Shown piece by piece: positions 49,971 through 61,434 of a stretch of DNA of 64,000 nucleotides. Position numbers and translations under genes: made by a program. This DNA is from Dryomyza anilis (taxonomy: Eukaryota; Arthropoda; Insecta; Diptera; Dryomyzidae), in contig OX638135.1 in assembly GCA_951804985.1 (NCBI GenBank), positions 35,667,670-35,731,669 on the forward strand, given 5' to 3'. How positions within the stretch are numbered: the stretch's first letter is position 1; the number at the start of each line of letters is the position of its first letter. The notes under the pieces were generated by a model that was given only the letters and a program-made list of their open reading frames with translations, was not told the DNA's origin and did no database searches.

Positions 49971-50378
49971 ATGATTAAAACTAATCGGCAAAGATGTGTA
50001 TGGGAAGAAATGCAAATAGGTCAAAAGGTGAACAATATGTTTACAGGAATGTTGAAAAAGTTTGAAAATTTTATAACATGTTATGATAAAAAAATCAGAC
50101 AACAGTTGAGTGGATTAAATAAAAAGAGAATTAACAAAATATACAATATAAAGGGGGACTGCTTCAAATTGTCTAATGTAAGTAATGTGTTCATTGAAGT
50201 ACCTTGCGAGGCAGCTAAAAATGGAAAACTCATATTACTAGTAGACTCAGGAGCAGATGCAAGCATAATAAAAGAAGGTGCAATGACACAACTACCGGAA
50301 TTTGACAAAAATAGTAAGAAAGATTTTAATGGGGCTTTTGGTGGATGCGTTAGGCACGACCAATATACAACACAGTAA
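49971..50378 (+). pseudogene. pol: Gypsy protease region fragment
   Basis: The frame encodes an aspartic protease active-site motif, LLVDSGADASIIK, with the catalytic Asp at residue 92 of this frame. The enzyme matures Gag-Pol. The frame is lost at about 50320, where the reading continues in the next frame (50302-50784). The linker 49713-49970 has a separate 63-codon frame and probably belongs to the gag-pol junction. Confidence 0.75.
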
Positions 50379-50895
50379 TATAAAGTGGTTACATTTAATA
50401 ATGCATGTAGTATCTCTTGAACAAGAAATACCAGCAGACGGAATAATAAGACGGGATAACATATGGAATAGATCCGTAATAAACGCAATTAATAAGACCA
50501 TAACATTCTACGATAAAGGAAAGAATCACACTATCCGATTACCAATGAAAACGCGAGCCGACATAGAAAATATTTATTACAATCATGAAATAAAAATCAT
50601 GCCAAGAACCGCAAATATAGTGGAAATTACACTAAAAACAAAAATTCCAATTGTATTAATACATAAACAAGAAATTTATCCTGGAGTATATTTGGGAGAA
50701 AGCTTATCGAATGTTAACAAAAATAAAGTTTATGTCTCAGTATTAAATGCTACAGAAAAGGACATTATAATACAACAATTTTAAACCGAAATTTTCAAAT
50801 TTTAATCAGTATAGGGAATCAGATACAAACAATTCTACAATAAATACTATAAATTCAGTGAATATAAAAAATAGGATTAATAGATTATTAGAAAA
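50320..50895 (+). pseudogene. pol: Gypsy protease C-terminal part and RT linker, out of frame
   Basis: The sequence carries GIIRRDNIW, like the GI(L/I)GRD motif near the end of retroviral-type proteases, and then a 100-residue linker. The frame stops at 50784. A further piece to about 50895 ends in RINRLLEK in another frame. There the sequence jumps directly into the middle of the RT domain, so the RT N-terminal part is missing. Confidence 0.65.
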
Positions 50896-51476
50896 AAATT
50901 AACATCGATGACAGCGACAAAGACGGTAACAAAAAATGGAGACTTGTCATAGATTTCCGTAAATTAAATGACGTAACCGTAAAACAGGTATTTCCTATTC
51001 CGCGAATAGGTGAAATATTAGAGCAATTAGGTCACAGTCGGTATTTTTCATCTTTAGATTTAGCAAATGGCTATCATCAGTTCTTAGTAGAAGAAGGTGA
51101 TAAAGAAAAAACTGCCTTCAGTACAGGACTTGGACATTTTGAATTCAATAGGATGCCTTTCGGTTTAACAGGGGCACCAGCAACTTTCCAGAGAATAATG
51201 AATCACATCTTAACAGGGTTACAGAGTATCGATTGTTTTGTATATCTTGATGATATAATTGTGTATGGGAAAAATATAAGCGAACATGAACACAGATTAA
51301 GTAAAGTATTACAGAAACTAAGAGACCATAATTTAAAATTAAATACTGAAAAATGTCAGTTTTTACGTCCTGAAGTTGTATATTTAGGGCATAAATGTTC
51401 AGAACATGGTGCGCTGCCAGACCCCGCTAAGGTCGAATGCGTAAAAAAAATTCCAGTACCAAGAAACAGAAAATAA
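50892..51476 (+). pseudogene. pol: Gypsy reverse transcriptase, N-terminally deleted, ending at BEL-B
   Basis: One open frame (no ATG until 51153) encodes the core of a Ty3/gypsy RT: WRLVIDFRKLND, FSSLDLANGYHQ (first catalytic Asp), FEFNRMPFGLTGAPATFQ and the YLDD catalytic box at about 51243-51254. Sequence before WRL that normally includes the fingers region is absent. The frame ends in a TAA 6 bp before the BEL-B insertion. Since the same domain resumes right after BEL-B, the stop is a mutation within a once continuous gene. Confidence 0.85.
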
Positions 51477-51478
51477 GT

Positions 51479-51483
51479 ACAAG
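51479..51483 (+). repeat. Target-site duplication ACAAG (left)
   Basis: ACAAG precedes the BEL-B 5' LTR and follows its 3' LTR (57451-57455). Five-base duplications are usual for BEL/Pao. Confidence 0.9.
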
Positions 51484-51666
51484 TGTTGGCGCCAAATATA
51501 CACAAATTTAGTTACTCTATGTTAACACAAACAATTGTCACATAATAATGTAATTTCTTATTTTTTTTTTGGTCTTTGTATTATACTTGTATTATTAAGA
51601 CAGTAATAAATGAACCAGTCAACAGTTCGCACGCGTCATTTTAATTACTCCGCTACTAACGCAACA
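51484..51666 (+). repeat. BEL-B 5' LTR
   Basis: 183 bp, TGTTGGCGCC...AACGCAACA, identical by eye to 57268-57450, including a run of ten T. Confidence 0.95.
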
Positions 51667-51668
51667 AA

Positions 51669-51686
51669 TGGTCCTTCGAGCCGGAT
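51669..51686 (+). promoter_or_regulatory. BEL-B primer-binding site, complementary to tRNA-Tyr
   Basis: TGGTCCTTCGAGCCGGAT starts two bases after the LTR and complements the 3' end of metazoan tRNA-Tyr (acceptor CCTTCGA) as I know it. Confidence 0.7.
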
Positions 51687-51829
51687 AATAAATTAATATT
51701 ATTTCAAACTATATTTTTCCTCAATTAAAATATAAGTATTTTTTAAATACGCAAAATATAAAATTAATTTTTATAAGTTAAATCGCGTTTATAAATTAAA
51801 TTAACGGTATAAACAGGTTTTCTAGAAGA

Positions 51830-52126
51830 ATGTCTCAAGTAAAGAAGAGAGATTCAGCGCGAAATGCTATTAAGAGGTACCTGGATGCTAGCAAAAACGA
51901 GAGTGCGGTGTACGATAAGCAGCAAGTGGAGTCATATTTAGAGCTTTTAAAAGAGCAATGGCATCGTTTTTTAGACGCGCAAGAGAATGTGGAGGAGTCA
52001 TGCGGTTCTGAGTCGATCGAATTAGAAGAGACGAGAGAGCGCAAGGCGAGCTTTGGTTTATGGCAGCTTCATCAAATTTTAAACGAATGCATGAATCGAT
52101 TCGGCAAATTGAGCATGAACAAATAG
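51830..52126 (+). pseudogene. gag: BEL-B Gag N-terminus (frame 1)
   Basis: An ATG-started frame with an acidic, helix-forming N-terminal region (about 75 residues) typical of BEL/Pao Gag. The reading then moves to the overlapping frame from 52060; the last 25 or so codons here (after about 52050) are probably out of frame. Gag would form the particle core. Confidence 0.75.
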
Positions 52127-52956
52127 AAGCGCATGCACATGATGCTAATACCAGTGCAATGCAGAATCACTCATCATTAACTCCAAAAATAAAGCTACCA
52201 CAATATGAGTTGCCACGGTTTGAAGGTGACCCTACAACGTGGCTCACATTTTTTGACAGTTTTAATGCAATAGTGCATAAGCAAGAGACGCTGACAGGTA
52301 GCCAAAAGCTTCATTATTTGCGTTGTTGTTTGTCAGGAGAGCCTTTGCTTCTTATATCAAATTTTAAGCTGCAAGATGCAAATTACATTGAAGCATGGGC
52401 TTTGTTAAAGACCAGGTACAATATTCCACGTGTCATCAAAGATCATCATTTTAGTGCCATTTTCGCAGTACAAAAAGTAAACTCTGACACGGCGGCCGCA
52501 ATAAAAAATGTGCTTGATCCTATTATGCAAAATGTTCGAGCTCTAAAAGCTCTTTTACTGCCAGTCGAGTTCTGGGATGATTGGCTTATTCATGTAATTG
52601 TGCATAGGCTCTCAAATGACACTAGGAGACAGTGGGAGCTTTCACTACATGAGGGTAGCTCGGTCAGCCTTGAAGAGTTGCAAGAATTCTTGGAAAGTCG
52701 TTGTCGCTCACTGGAAGTGTTGGCGCCGTCTATGGCTGCGTTAAAGTCGAACAAAATATTAGCAACTAATAAAATTAACAAAACGCCATTCTGTCACTCT
52801 GCACAGACTAGAAACAATTATGACAGCAGATGCTTTTATTGCAATGGTGATCACAAAATTTATCAATGTATTTATCATGCGCGCCTCAGTATCAAGCTCA
52901 TGCCGACGTCATCGATAAAACTAATGCATCACAATCCGATTCTTTTAACGCATTAA
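52060..52956 (+). pseudogene. gag: BEL-B Gag central part (DUF1759-like) with zinc knuckle
   Basis: Residues about 43-225 match the DUF1759-type Gag region of BEL/Pao elements: LPQYELPRFEGDPTTWLTFF, HYLRCCLSGEPLLLI and AWALLKTRYNIPR. A knuckle CFYCNGDHKIYQC follows at residues 258-270 (Cys 258, 261, 270; His 265; three residues between the second Cys and His, as often in this group). The last 30 residues are out of frame, as pol continues in the frame of 52866. Confidence 0.85.
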
Positions 52957-55900
52957 ACGCTATTAAATCGACAAGCATGTCACAAACTAATGCATTTGTC
53001 TCAAAGCACTCACAGCAAGGCAATGCATCGCAAACAAACGCATCGCATATAAACGCATCGTACGTAAACGCTGTCCAATCGCCAACTACTATTCCAGCCA
53101 GCAACATCTCCTCAACCGCTGCTCTCACCAGCGCAACCGCACGAGACAATCATTCCATAGATGTTTCACCTCGCCTTACAGCAAGCCATCCTGTACTTCT
53201 TGCCACGGCTTTGGCTAGAACATATGACATCAATGGAAAGCAGCATATCATACGAACTTTATTCGACACAGGTTCTCATTCTTCGTTTATTTCAGAAGCT
53301 TGTGTTCAAAGGCTCAAATTAATAAGAAAACAAAGTAATGTTCTTGTCACTGGCATCGGTTGCATAAAAGGTTCAGTAAGGGGCGAAGTTTCTCTATCAT
53401 TAACGCCATTGAGTGGAGAATCTTGCTTCGAGTTATCTGCGCTCATACTTCCAAAACTCACTGGATACTTGCCTACATCGAAAATAGAAACATGTTCCTG
53501 GCCACACATATCTGGACTTCACATGGCCGATCCCAATTTTTATGATCCAGCACGCATTGATGTAATCATCGGTTCTGATGAGATGTCTAAGTTGTTAGAA
53601 CCTGATATTATAAAAGGCCCCCCAGATACGCCAACCGCACAAAGAACAGTATTTGGTTGGGTTCTCTTCGGCAGAGTTAGTGATGGGGATCATCCTGCAA
53701 CTTCTTCGCTTTGTTACTGTGCGAACACCGAGCTTACGAGGATTGTGTCACGAGCGTGGGAGCTGGAAGATATGCCCGAAAAACAATATCATACTCCAGA
53801 AGAGGCATTATGTGAGCATATCTTTGATACTAAGCATGAAAGGGACGACACTGGTCGCTTTATAGTTAATTTGCCGTTTAAGCCTGACCATCGTCTTGGA
53901 GTGTCCAGGGCTTTAGCTGTACAATCATGGATACGCATGGAAAAACGATTAAACCGAAGTCAAGATTTGCAAGAAAAGTACCATGGTTTTCTACAGGAAA
54001 TGTTAGATCAGGGACACATGGAGAGGGTTTATGATTTTCCAGTAGACCATTATTATATGCCACATCTCAGCGTAATTAAAGAGACAAGTGAAACAACGAA
54101 AACGCGAATTGTATTTAATGCTTCTCAAAAAACAACAAATGGACATGCACTGAATGATGTATTGATGGTTGGCCCTCAATTACAGCAAGATTTAGTTTCC
54201 ATTCTTAATAGATTTCAAACACATAAGTATGCTTTAATTGCTGATGTCGCCGCTATGTATCGCCAAGTACTGATTGCAAACAACCACATCGATTATCAGC
54301 GAATAATTTGGCGCAAATCAACACAAGAGCCTCTTCAAGATTATCGCATGCTGAGAGTAACATATGGGGTGGCTTCCAGTGCACACCATGCAGTAAAAGC
54401 TCTGCAGCAAACTGCAAGGGAAGCTGCAGGGGATGCTGATCAATCCGTCGCAGCTTCAGTAATATTAAGGGACTTTTATATGGATGACTTGCTGTCAGGA
54501 TCATCTTCTGAATTGGAACTGGATAGTCTTCGAAAACAAATATCTTCCATTCTTTCAAAAGGTTGTTTTGAGTTACGCAAGTGGGCCTCAAACTCGCAAC
54601 TGGTGATTCGGAATATTCCTCTAGACGCCAGGCACCAGAGCATTAATCACTTACTTGCAGAAGATGATACGGTACGTGCTTTGGGGCTGATGTGGAACTC
54701 TAAAGAAGACTACCTCTACTTTACTCTGGACTTGGGTCCACCGCCTGAAAACCTGACAAAGCGGACGCTGCTTTCCGATTCTTGTCGATTGTTTGATCCA
54801 ACTGGCAAACTGGCGCCGGTAACTGTGGTTCCAAAAATGCTATTTCAAAGACTGTGGTTGCTAAAGATCGACTGGGATGATGCAGTACCGTTAGATATTG
54901 CAAATTATTGGCTGGAGCACCGTGAAGGTTTGAAATATCTTCATGGTTTACAAATTCCTAGATGGCTTGGAACTGGAGGCGATAATTCGACAACCGATCT
55001 ACACTGTTTTGCTGATGCATCCGAACTAGCATATGCCGGTGTCATATACGCACGCACACAACGTGCTGATGGCTCTATTACAGTAGCACTGGTAAGCTCT
55101 AAAACAAAAGTAACTCCTCTACGTTCTATCTCCATAGCGAAACTCGAATTATGCGCTGCTGCATTGGTCTCAACCCTAGCACATCATGTAAATCAGTCGT
55201 TTGGGAATCTCGTATCTAACATATATGGATGGACAGACTCGATGAACGCATTAGCCTGGTTGCGAAGCCATCCTAGTCGATGGTCGGTTTTTGTCGCTAA
55301 CCGGGTCGCAAAAGCTCAAACAGTTATACAGCCAGAACATTGGTCGCATGTAGCTTCAGATCACAATCCTGCCGATTGTGCATCTAGAGGCATTCATTCG
55401 TCAAAATTGATTAACCACGAATTGTGGTGGACTGGCCCCCCGTGGCTCTCCAAGAATATGGACGATTGGCCAATGGCATGCTTGCAGAATCCATCGACTG
55501 ACTTAGAATTACGTCCAGTACGCATTCTAACACATACAGCGTCAACTGAAAATTCTGAATGGAGTTTATACACTAAATACACGTCGTTTACTCATTTAAA
55601 ACGTATAACGGCATATTGCAAGCGATATATTTTCAACCTTAATTGCAAAAAAAACTTGCAATATGGCCTAAGAAAAACCGGTCCACTGAGTCATGCTGAA
55701 ACGAAGGCCGCTGAACTATTCTGGATAAAAAAGTGTCAAGAGAATGCATTCTCTATCGAAATTGACTGCTGTCTGTCTAATCGATCAATTCCACTTCGAA
55801 GTAATATTGCCCGTTTAAATGCTTTTCTTGACAACGATGGGCTTCTTAGAGCAGGTGGTCGCATATCGCATTCATCAATTTCGCCTGACACGAAATTTCC

Positions 55901-56279
55901 TATCATATTGCCTTCAAAATCACCGCTAGCTAGAATAATTATCAATGATATTCACAAATATATGCTGCATGCTGGCCCAAAGCTAATGCAAACAACATTA
56001 CAGAGACGGTTTTGGGTCATTGGCGCAAGAAATATGATCAGAAAGATGTATCGCAGCTGCGTAATTTGTAGGCGTCAAAGTGTCAGTCAGCAGCATCAGA
56101 TGATGGCGAATCTTCCTAGCTATCGTGTCAATAGTGGGCGACCCTTTTTAGCAACTGGCGTGGACATGGCAGGTCCATTTTACATAAAGTTTTCAAGAGG
56201 CCGCGGAGCTAAATCAGTTAAAGGATACGTTGCAGTATTACGATACGTTACAGTATGGTCACGGGGGCAATGCATTTAG
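52866..56279 (+). pseudogene. pol: BEL-B Pol: protease, RT, RNase H-like region, integrase N-terminus
   Basis: A 1137-codon frame that makes the replication enzymes of the element. In order: an asparagine/serine-rich linker; a protease with LFDTGSHSS (DTG at 134-136); an RT with the first catalytic Asp at about 460 (ALIADVAAMYRQ) and the YMDD box at 538-541; the Peptidase_A17/RNase H-like region with FADASELAYAG (Asp 717); the integrase zinc site, His 1030, His 1035, Cys 1065 and Cys 1068; and the first integrase catalytic Asp at about 1100 (GVDMAG). It then leaves frame and stops at 56279; the rest of the integrase lies in the 56255 frame. The start given is only the first ATG in this frame, as Gag and Pol are normally one polyprotein in this superfamily. 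Confidence 0.9.
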
Positions 56280-57061
56280 AGTTGGCAGGTGATTTATCGT
56301 CTGAAACTTTCGTAGGAGTCTTAAAGCGTTTCGTATCTCGTCGTGGACATTGTCGTACGTACTACTCAGACAACGGAACAAACTTTGTTGGTGCGGAGCG
56401 TGACTTACAAGATGTATTCCAACAAGCTATTGCAGACGACAATCTTCGCAGATACCTAGCAGATTATAGCATAGAATGGAAATTTAACCCACCAAGTGCA
56501 CCGCACATGGGCGGCTATTGGGAAACAGCTGTTAAACGGGTCAAATTTCATTTAAAGCGTGCTCTTGGGTCATCGCTACTTACTTATGAAGAGTTCTACA
56601 CGGTCCTCATAGAGATCGAAGCTTGCGTTAATTCTCGACCGCTTTGCCCACTTTCAGCTGATGCAGGAGATCTAGAAACGCTAACTCCGGGACATTTTTT
56701 GATATTCGAGCCTATCAGGGTTTTGCCAGAACCTGAAGTTGTCGATTTCAAGGGCAGTTTGAATCAAAGGTGGCAGCATTTATCTCAAATTCGACAGCAT
56801 TTCTGGAGACGCTGGCATTTGGAATATCTAGCTAACTTACAGCAGAGGGCCAAATGGCTGCGGCCACAAGTGAATGTAGCTGAAGGCGATTTGGTGGTTA
56901 TCAGAGATGAGCGAGTTCCACCAGCTCATTGGAAATTAGCTAGAATAATTAAATGCTGCCCTGGTGACGATGGTAAGGTACGAGTGGTTGAGTTGAAAAC
57001 TGCAGATGGAACATTGACTCGTCCTATCGTAAAGATAGTTCCAATTCTTCCGAATGAATAG
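56255..57061 (+). pseudogene. pol: BEL-B integrase, catalytic and C-terminal part
   Basis: The continuation of Pol in a new frame. It has YYSDNGTNFVGAERD (second catalytic Asp, residue 39) and SAPHMGGYWE (catalytic Glu, residue 90); the wide Asp-Glu spacing is usual for BEL/Pao. A C-terminal region with GDLVVIRDERVPPAHWKLAR follows, the typical end of BEL/Pao Pol, and the stop is at 57061. The first ATG overlaps the previous frame and is unlikely to be a real start. Confidence 0.9.
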
Positions 57062-57267
57062 CTAGCCATCGCCGCTTATTTTATAATTTTTCTCATTATC
57101 TTGTTTTCAATATTATATTTAAGTAAAATTAGTTGTATAATTTTTTGAACAAAATTTAAAATCAATCGCTTTCTTATGTTGTGTCTAAATTTATTAAACA
57201 TATTTGGCTTTCATGATATTTCTGATTATTAATGTTAAACTATCATAATAGTTCAAGCTGGGCGATA
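57062..57267 (+). other. BEL-B 3' untranslated region with purine-rich end
   Basis: 205 bp, AT-rich, ending AAGCTGGGCGATA just before the 3' LTR. The AAGCTGGGCG segment is the best candidate for the plus-strand primer. Confidence 0.6.
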
Positions 57268-57450
57268 TGTTGGCGCCAAATATACACAAATTTAGTTACT
57301 CTATGTTAACACAAACAATTGTCACATAATAATGTAATTTCTTATTTTTTTTTTGGTCTTTGTATTATACTTGTATTATTAAGACAGTAATAAATGAACC
57401 AGTCAACAGTTCGCACGCGTCATTTTAATTACTCCGCTACTAACGCAACA
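57268..57450 (+). repeat. BEL-B 3' LTR
   Basis: 183 bp, identical to the 5' LTR, followed by the ACAAG duplication and then the rest of gypsy pol. Confidence 0.95.
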
Positions 57451-58021
57451 ACAAGCATTCTTGGGATTAATTTATTATTACAGAAAGTTCGTAAGCAATA
57501 TGGCAAGGTTATCTTTACCAATTAATAATTTACTTAAAAAAGACGTTAAATTTAAATGGACGGACGATTGTCAAAATTCATTTATTAAATTGAAAGAATC
57601 AATAATTTCACCTCCAATATTAGCATATCCAGATTTTACAAAAACTTTTTTACTAACAACAGACGCAAGTAACGAAGCAGTAGGTGCAGTCCTATCTCAA
57701 GGTGAAGTAGGAAGCGACTGACCGATAGCGTTTGCAAGTAGAACTTTAAATGGAGCAGAAAAACGATATATTGAAAAGGAATTTTTAGCAATTGTTTGGG
57801 CAACAAAGAATTTTAGAGCATACCTATTAGGTCTACCATAAATAGACCCAGATATTACAGCCGTACAAACACGATCCAAAACTACACAAAATATTTTAGA
57901 TCAGCAAATCACAAAAATAAAACCAAAAATCAGTACACCAGTCGTAGATGAAACAATAATAGATACAAATAATGAAACGAATTCAGCTCAAATATTAACT
58001 GATCCAGATGAAATTAAAACC
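57451..58021 (+). pseudogene. pol: Gypsy RT end and RNase H, broken
   Basis: Resumes the gypsy frame at ACAAG with AFLGLIYYYRKFV, the usual RT-RNase H connection. RNase H follows with the LTTDASNEAVGAVLSQ motif and [19 protein letters not shown]. In-frame stops occur at 57719 and 57839. After the second, the sequence jumps to a polar linker (IDPDITAVQTRSK), implying loss of the end of RNase H. Confidence 0.85.
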
Positions 58022-58285
58022 GTGATGAAAGATTTTCATGATTCAGCACTAGGAGGCCATCAGGGCACACTTAAAACATACTTTAGGATTAAGAAACAAT
58101 TTAAATGGAGGGGAATGCAGAAACAAATAAAAGAATTTGTTAGAAACTGTCCTAAATGCCAAAAGAACAAAAGTTCAAAGTTAACAAAAATGCCAATGGT
58201 TTTGACAGATACGCCAACACGTCCATTCGATAAGGTTTATATGGACTTGGTAGGAATTTTACCTGAAACAATAAATATATTTTAA
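58022..58285 (+). pseudogene. pol: Gypsy integrase zinc-binding domain
   Basis: Starts FHDSALGGHQGTLKTYFRI and has CPKCQKNK at about 58149-58172, an HHCC-type zinc site; the short His spacing suggests decay. It ends in VYMDLVGILPET, which holds the first catalytic Asp, before a frameshift at about 58280. Confidence 0.85.
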
Positions 58286-58311
58286 CTTTTCAAGACGATT
58301 TTTAAAAATAC

Positions 58312-59027
58312 ATGTGCTGCATAGCTATCCCAGACGCGGAAGCAAGCACAGTAGCCAAAGCTTTTCACGAGGAAATTATCACGCGTTATAATATTCCGAA
58401 AATTTTAATTACAGATAATGGTTCAAATTTTGTGTCAAAATTATTTTCAGACACGTGCAAGTTATTAAACATTAAAAAAATGCATATAACACCTTATCAC
58501 CAGGCGAATGGCTCGTTAGAACGAAGTCACAGACCTTTAGCGGAGTATTTGAGATGTTTTGCAAAAGAGGATGGGTCCAACTGGGACCAATGGTTGAATT
58601 CGGCAATGCATGTTCACAATAACACAGTGCATATGTCAACAGGGCAAACGCCTTGTCGTACTTTATACGGATTTGAATTTGACATGCCAACCAACCTAAA
58701 ACGAAAATGTTCACCAATTTATAACAGTGAAGATTACAATAAGGTATTAAAATACCAAATACAGCGTACACATAAGATAGTCAGACAAAATCAAGAAAAA
58801 GCTAAGGACAGATCTAAACGAAGTTACGATAATACATTAAATACGGTAGTTTTTAAGGAAGGAGATAAAGTTTTATTAAAAAACCAGAATAGGAAAAACA
58901 AATTTTCACCAATCTGAGTAGGTCCCTATGAAGTCCTTTCGATAATAAGTCCTGTGACAACAGTGATCTGTATCAAGGGAAAAGGTAAAAAATTCCATAA
59001 TAACTCATTAAAAGCATATAACTCTTA
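58312..59027 (+). pseudogene. pol: Gypsy integrase core and C-terminus
   Basis: Inserts element DNA into the host. ILITDNGSNF carries the second Asp (residue 35) and NGSLERSHRPLAEYLR the Glu (residue 70). The Asp-Glu spacing is one residue short of D35E, and a proline usually seen in the YHPQ motif is missing, so a codon deletion is likely. A TGA at 58915-58917 interrupts the C-terminal region, whose continuation VGPYEV to the TAA at 59027 is still readable. Confidence 0.85.
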
Positions 59028-61419
59028 AGTAATACACAATTGAACGAACAAATATTATTCACTGTCACTATAATGGGGGTAGGTCAGTGCTTCACTTTCA
59101 TGGTCAAGAGCATTTTCAATGGTAACAGGCAACAGAAAGATCATTGCACTTGAAGTACAGATAGGTGTTAGCGTAGCACACACTAAAGTGGAGCACATAT
59201 AGAAGTGAGGAGCTAATGTAATAAGCGATAAAATACAATTCAGCGTTTTGCATCTAGGAACAATGCACTAATGTACCGAAAATGAAAATGAGATACGTTA
59301 ATGCAGCGTAAAAATTTTAACAATAATTGAATGATAAGAAAAAAATACAATACACAATCTAACAAAATTAACAAACGTTTTAAATGAGATCATTACACGG
59401 TAATGAAAATATATATGTACCTATTGAATGTACAAAAGTAGTTATGCATAAATCGCGCGCGCTTACCATTATTGAAAATTGGCAATAATGATTCAATTCA
59501 TAAATTAGTGCATGAATAAATAGCTAAGTATTTTTGAAAATAATTAGCATTGATTCATGTGCTAATGAAATTATAAATAAAAGAAGTTCTATATATTAAG
59601 AAAAAAATTAAAGATTTTAAAGTAAAATAAAATATGTACACAGTGGCATAAGTAAAATGTTCGTTATAAATATACAATTAAAATATAAAATTTTAATACT
59701 AATATAAACAAAGATTATGAATACTGAAAGTAAAAATGATGTTAAATATAAATTATTTATAAAGTTATAGTAAACAATACAAAGTAATAAGTATTTTTAA
59801 TAATAATCCTGGCTCTGGAAATGCATTTCAACAACAACAAAGAAATAAAACATGCACGAAGAAGAATAACTAGCAGTCCTCCAAACAATAAAATTCGACG
59901 CAGAAGACACTAAGTTTAAATTTTAATTGTCAAAAAAGGTCGTTTAATTTCTTGGGTAAAGGTCTGAAATGGTAATATTATGTAATGAAGTACAAGAGTA
60001 AATGATAAAGAAACATGTGAGAGTCATGGCGCTGACATCAACAATTGTACATCAATAACATGTTTAATTAAAAGAAAGGAGCTCACTATAAACATGAATG
60101 TGGAAGTTCGACAAATCAGCAAAGTTGTGACTATTCTACCATAAAGAAGCAACAACATTTTACATCTTTACGTGCATATAATTAAAAGATAACAATGTTA
60201 TCACTCAAGGAACAAGCTAATATTTTGTAAATAAGTTGAAGGAGCTATTCCATATACACTTATGCAGCTGTCAATGCTAACCTTATAGAAAAAGAAATTT
60301 GACACATCAACAAAGTTATCATAATTGTACTAAATCAACAACGTTTCACACATTATGCTGACAATTTCTTCAACAAAAGAACATAATTTCTTAAAAGAGA
60401 AGACGAAAATTAAAAACACTAAGAACTTCAAATATTCAAATACTTTTACAACAAGTGAAATATAAAAGAACAACATCAAACAACAACATGTACGTATAAT
60501 TAAAGATGATTTCCGAAGATGACAATTTCGCTACAAGAACTTTTAAAACATTTAAAGAAGACAAATTCGTATTAATATCCAGAAATATAAAATTACAAAA
60601 TTACCAATTTTAGTATCTGCTCTCAACAAAATACGATTCAATTTGACTGAAAAAACAACGCAACATAGAAGACATCAAATTTAACAAAGTTAAGAAAATC
60701 AAGACGAAAGATGAGAATAAATGATGACAACAATGTTTTTCGAAACAATGACAGAAACAAATAAAATGCAGCCTGCCAACCTATACACGTAAACAGAGAG
60801 TAACAGAACTAGCGATCACAGAAGTTTATGTTTTAAATTAATAGAAGACACAACTACATTTTTTTTGTATAATTAATTTAATAGACTAGAAATAAGTAAA
60901 GAAAAACTTGAAGAAACAGTAAAAATATGAAAACTATAAATATAAACAATAACTAAAGATATACTCAACAAAAATTAAATGACTTATTTTCAATAAATAT
61001 TAAAAAAAAAAAAAACAAATCGTTGCACAAATTAAAGCAATTAATGACTTAGATGAATAAACAAGAAAAACAACAGAGCAACACGGAACGCAGCGATTGC
61101 AAAGTGGTAACTTGATCAACTACTGTTTTGTCAATTGCAACGTTCAGTGACTTGTAATGTTATACATTTTTCTTTTTAACGTTACATAAAGTATATAAAT
61201 ATCACTAAAACTGCGACCATTAATTAAGTAATTGAGTAATGAAGATAAGCAATAATAAGATTCTTAAAATGAAAATAAGTAAAATTAATTATAATAATAT
61301 GAAAAATAATTATTGATTTTAAATATTATTGTAAGTTAAATAAATTAAGAAATATATTGAAATATTAATGATGTAAAAGCAAAAACTATTATTCTTTTTA
61401 ATAATAATTTTTTATTAAA
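59028..61419 (+). other. Gypsy 3' region: long AT-rich tract without an open frame
   Basis: About 2.4 kb between integrase and the 3' LTR, A-rich on the plus strand, with no frame above 60 codons and no recognisable envelope features. It could be a very decayed third gene or a long non-coding tail. Confidence 0.6.
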
Positions 61420-61434
61420 ATAAGGGGGGAAGAA
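61420..61434 (+). promoter_or_regulatory. Gypsy polypurine tract
   Basis: The purine run AAGGGGGGAAGAA directly precedes the TGTTGTGAATC start of the 3' LTR, the expected primer site for plus-strand DNA synthesis. Confidence 0.85.

Larger units (their letters stand above)
51484..57450 (+). mobile_element. BEL/Pao LTR retrotransposon BEL-B, complete, inserted in gypsy pol
   Basis: 5967 bp with two identical 183-bp LTRs, a 5-bp target duplication, a primer site, gag (DUF1759-like), protease, RT, a Peptidase_A17/RNase H-like region and integrase. The identical LTRs argue for a recent insertion. The polyprotein is spread over four frames, which is odd for so young a copy (see findings). Confidence 0.95.

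Noticed and set aside
59028..61419. Envelope gene of the gypsy element
   Set aside because: No frame above 60 codons, and no signal peptide, cleavage motif or membrane anchor seen.
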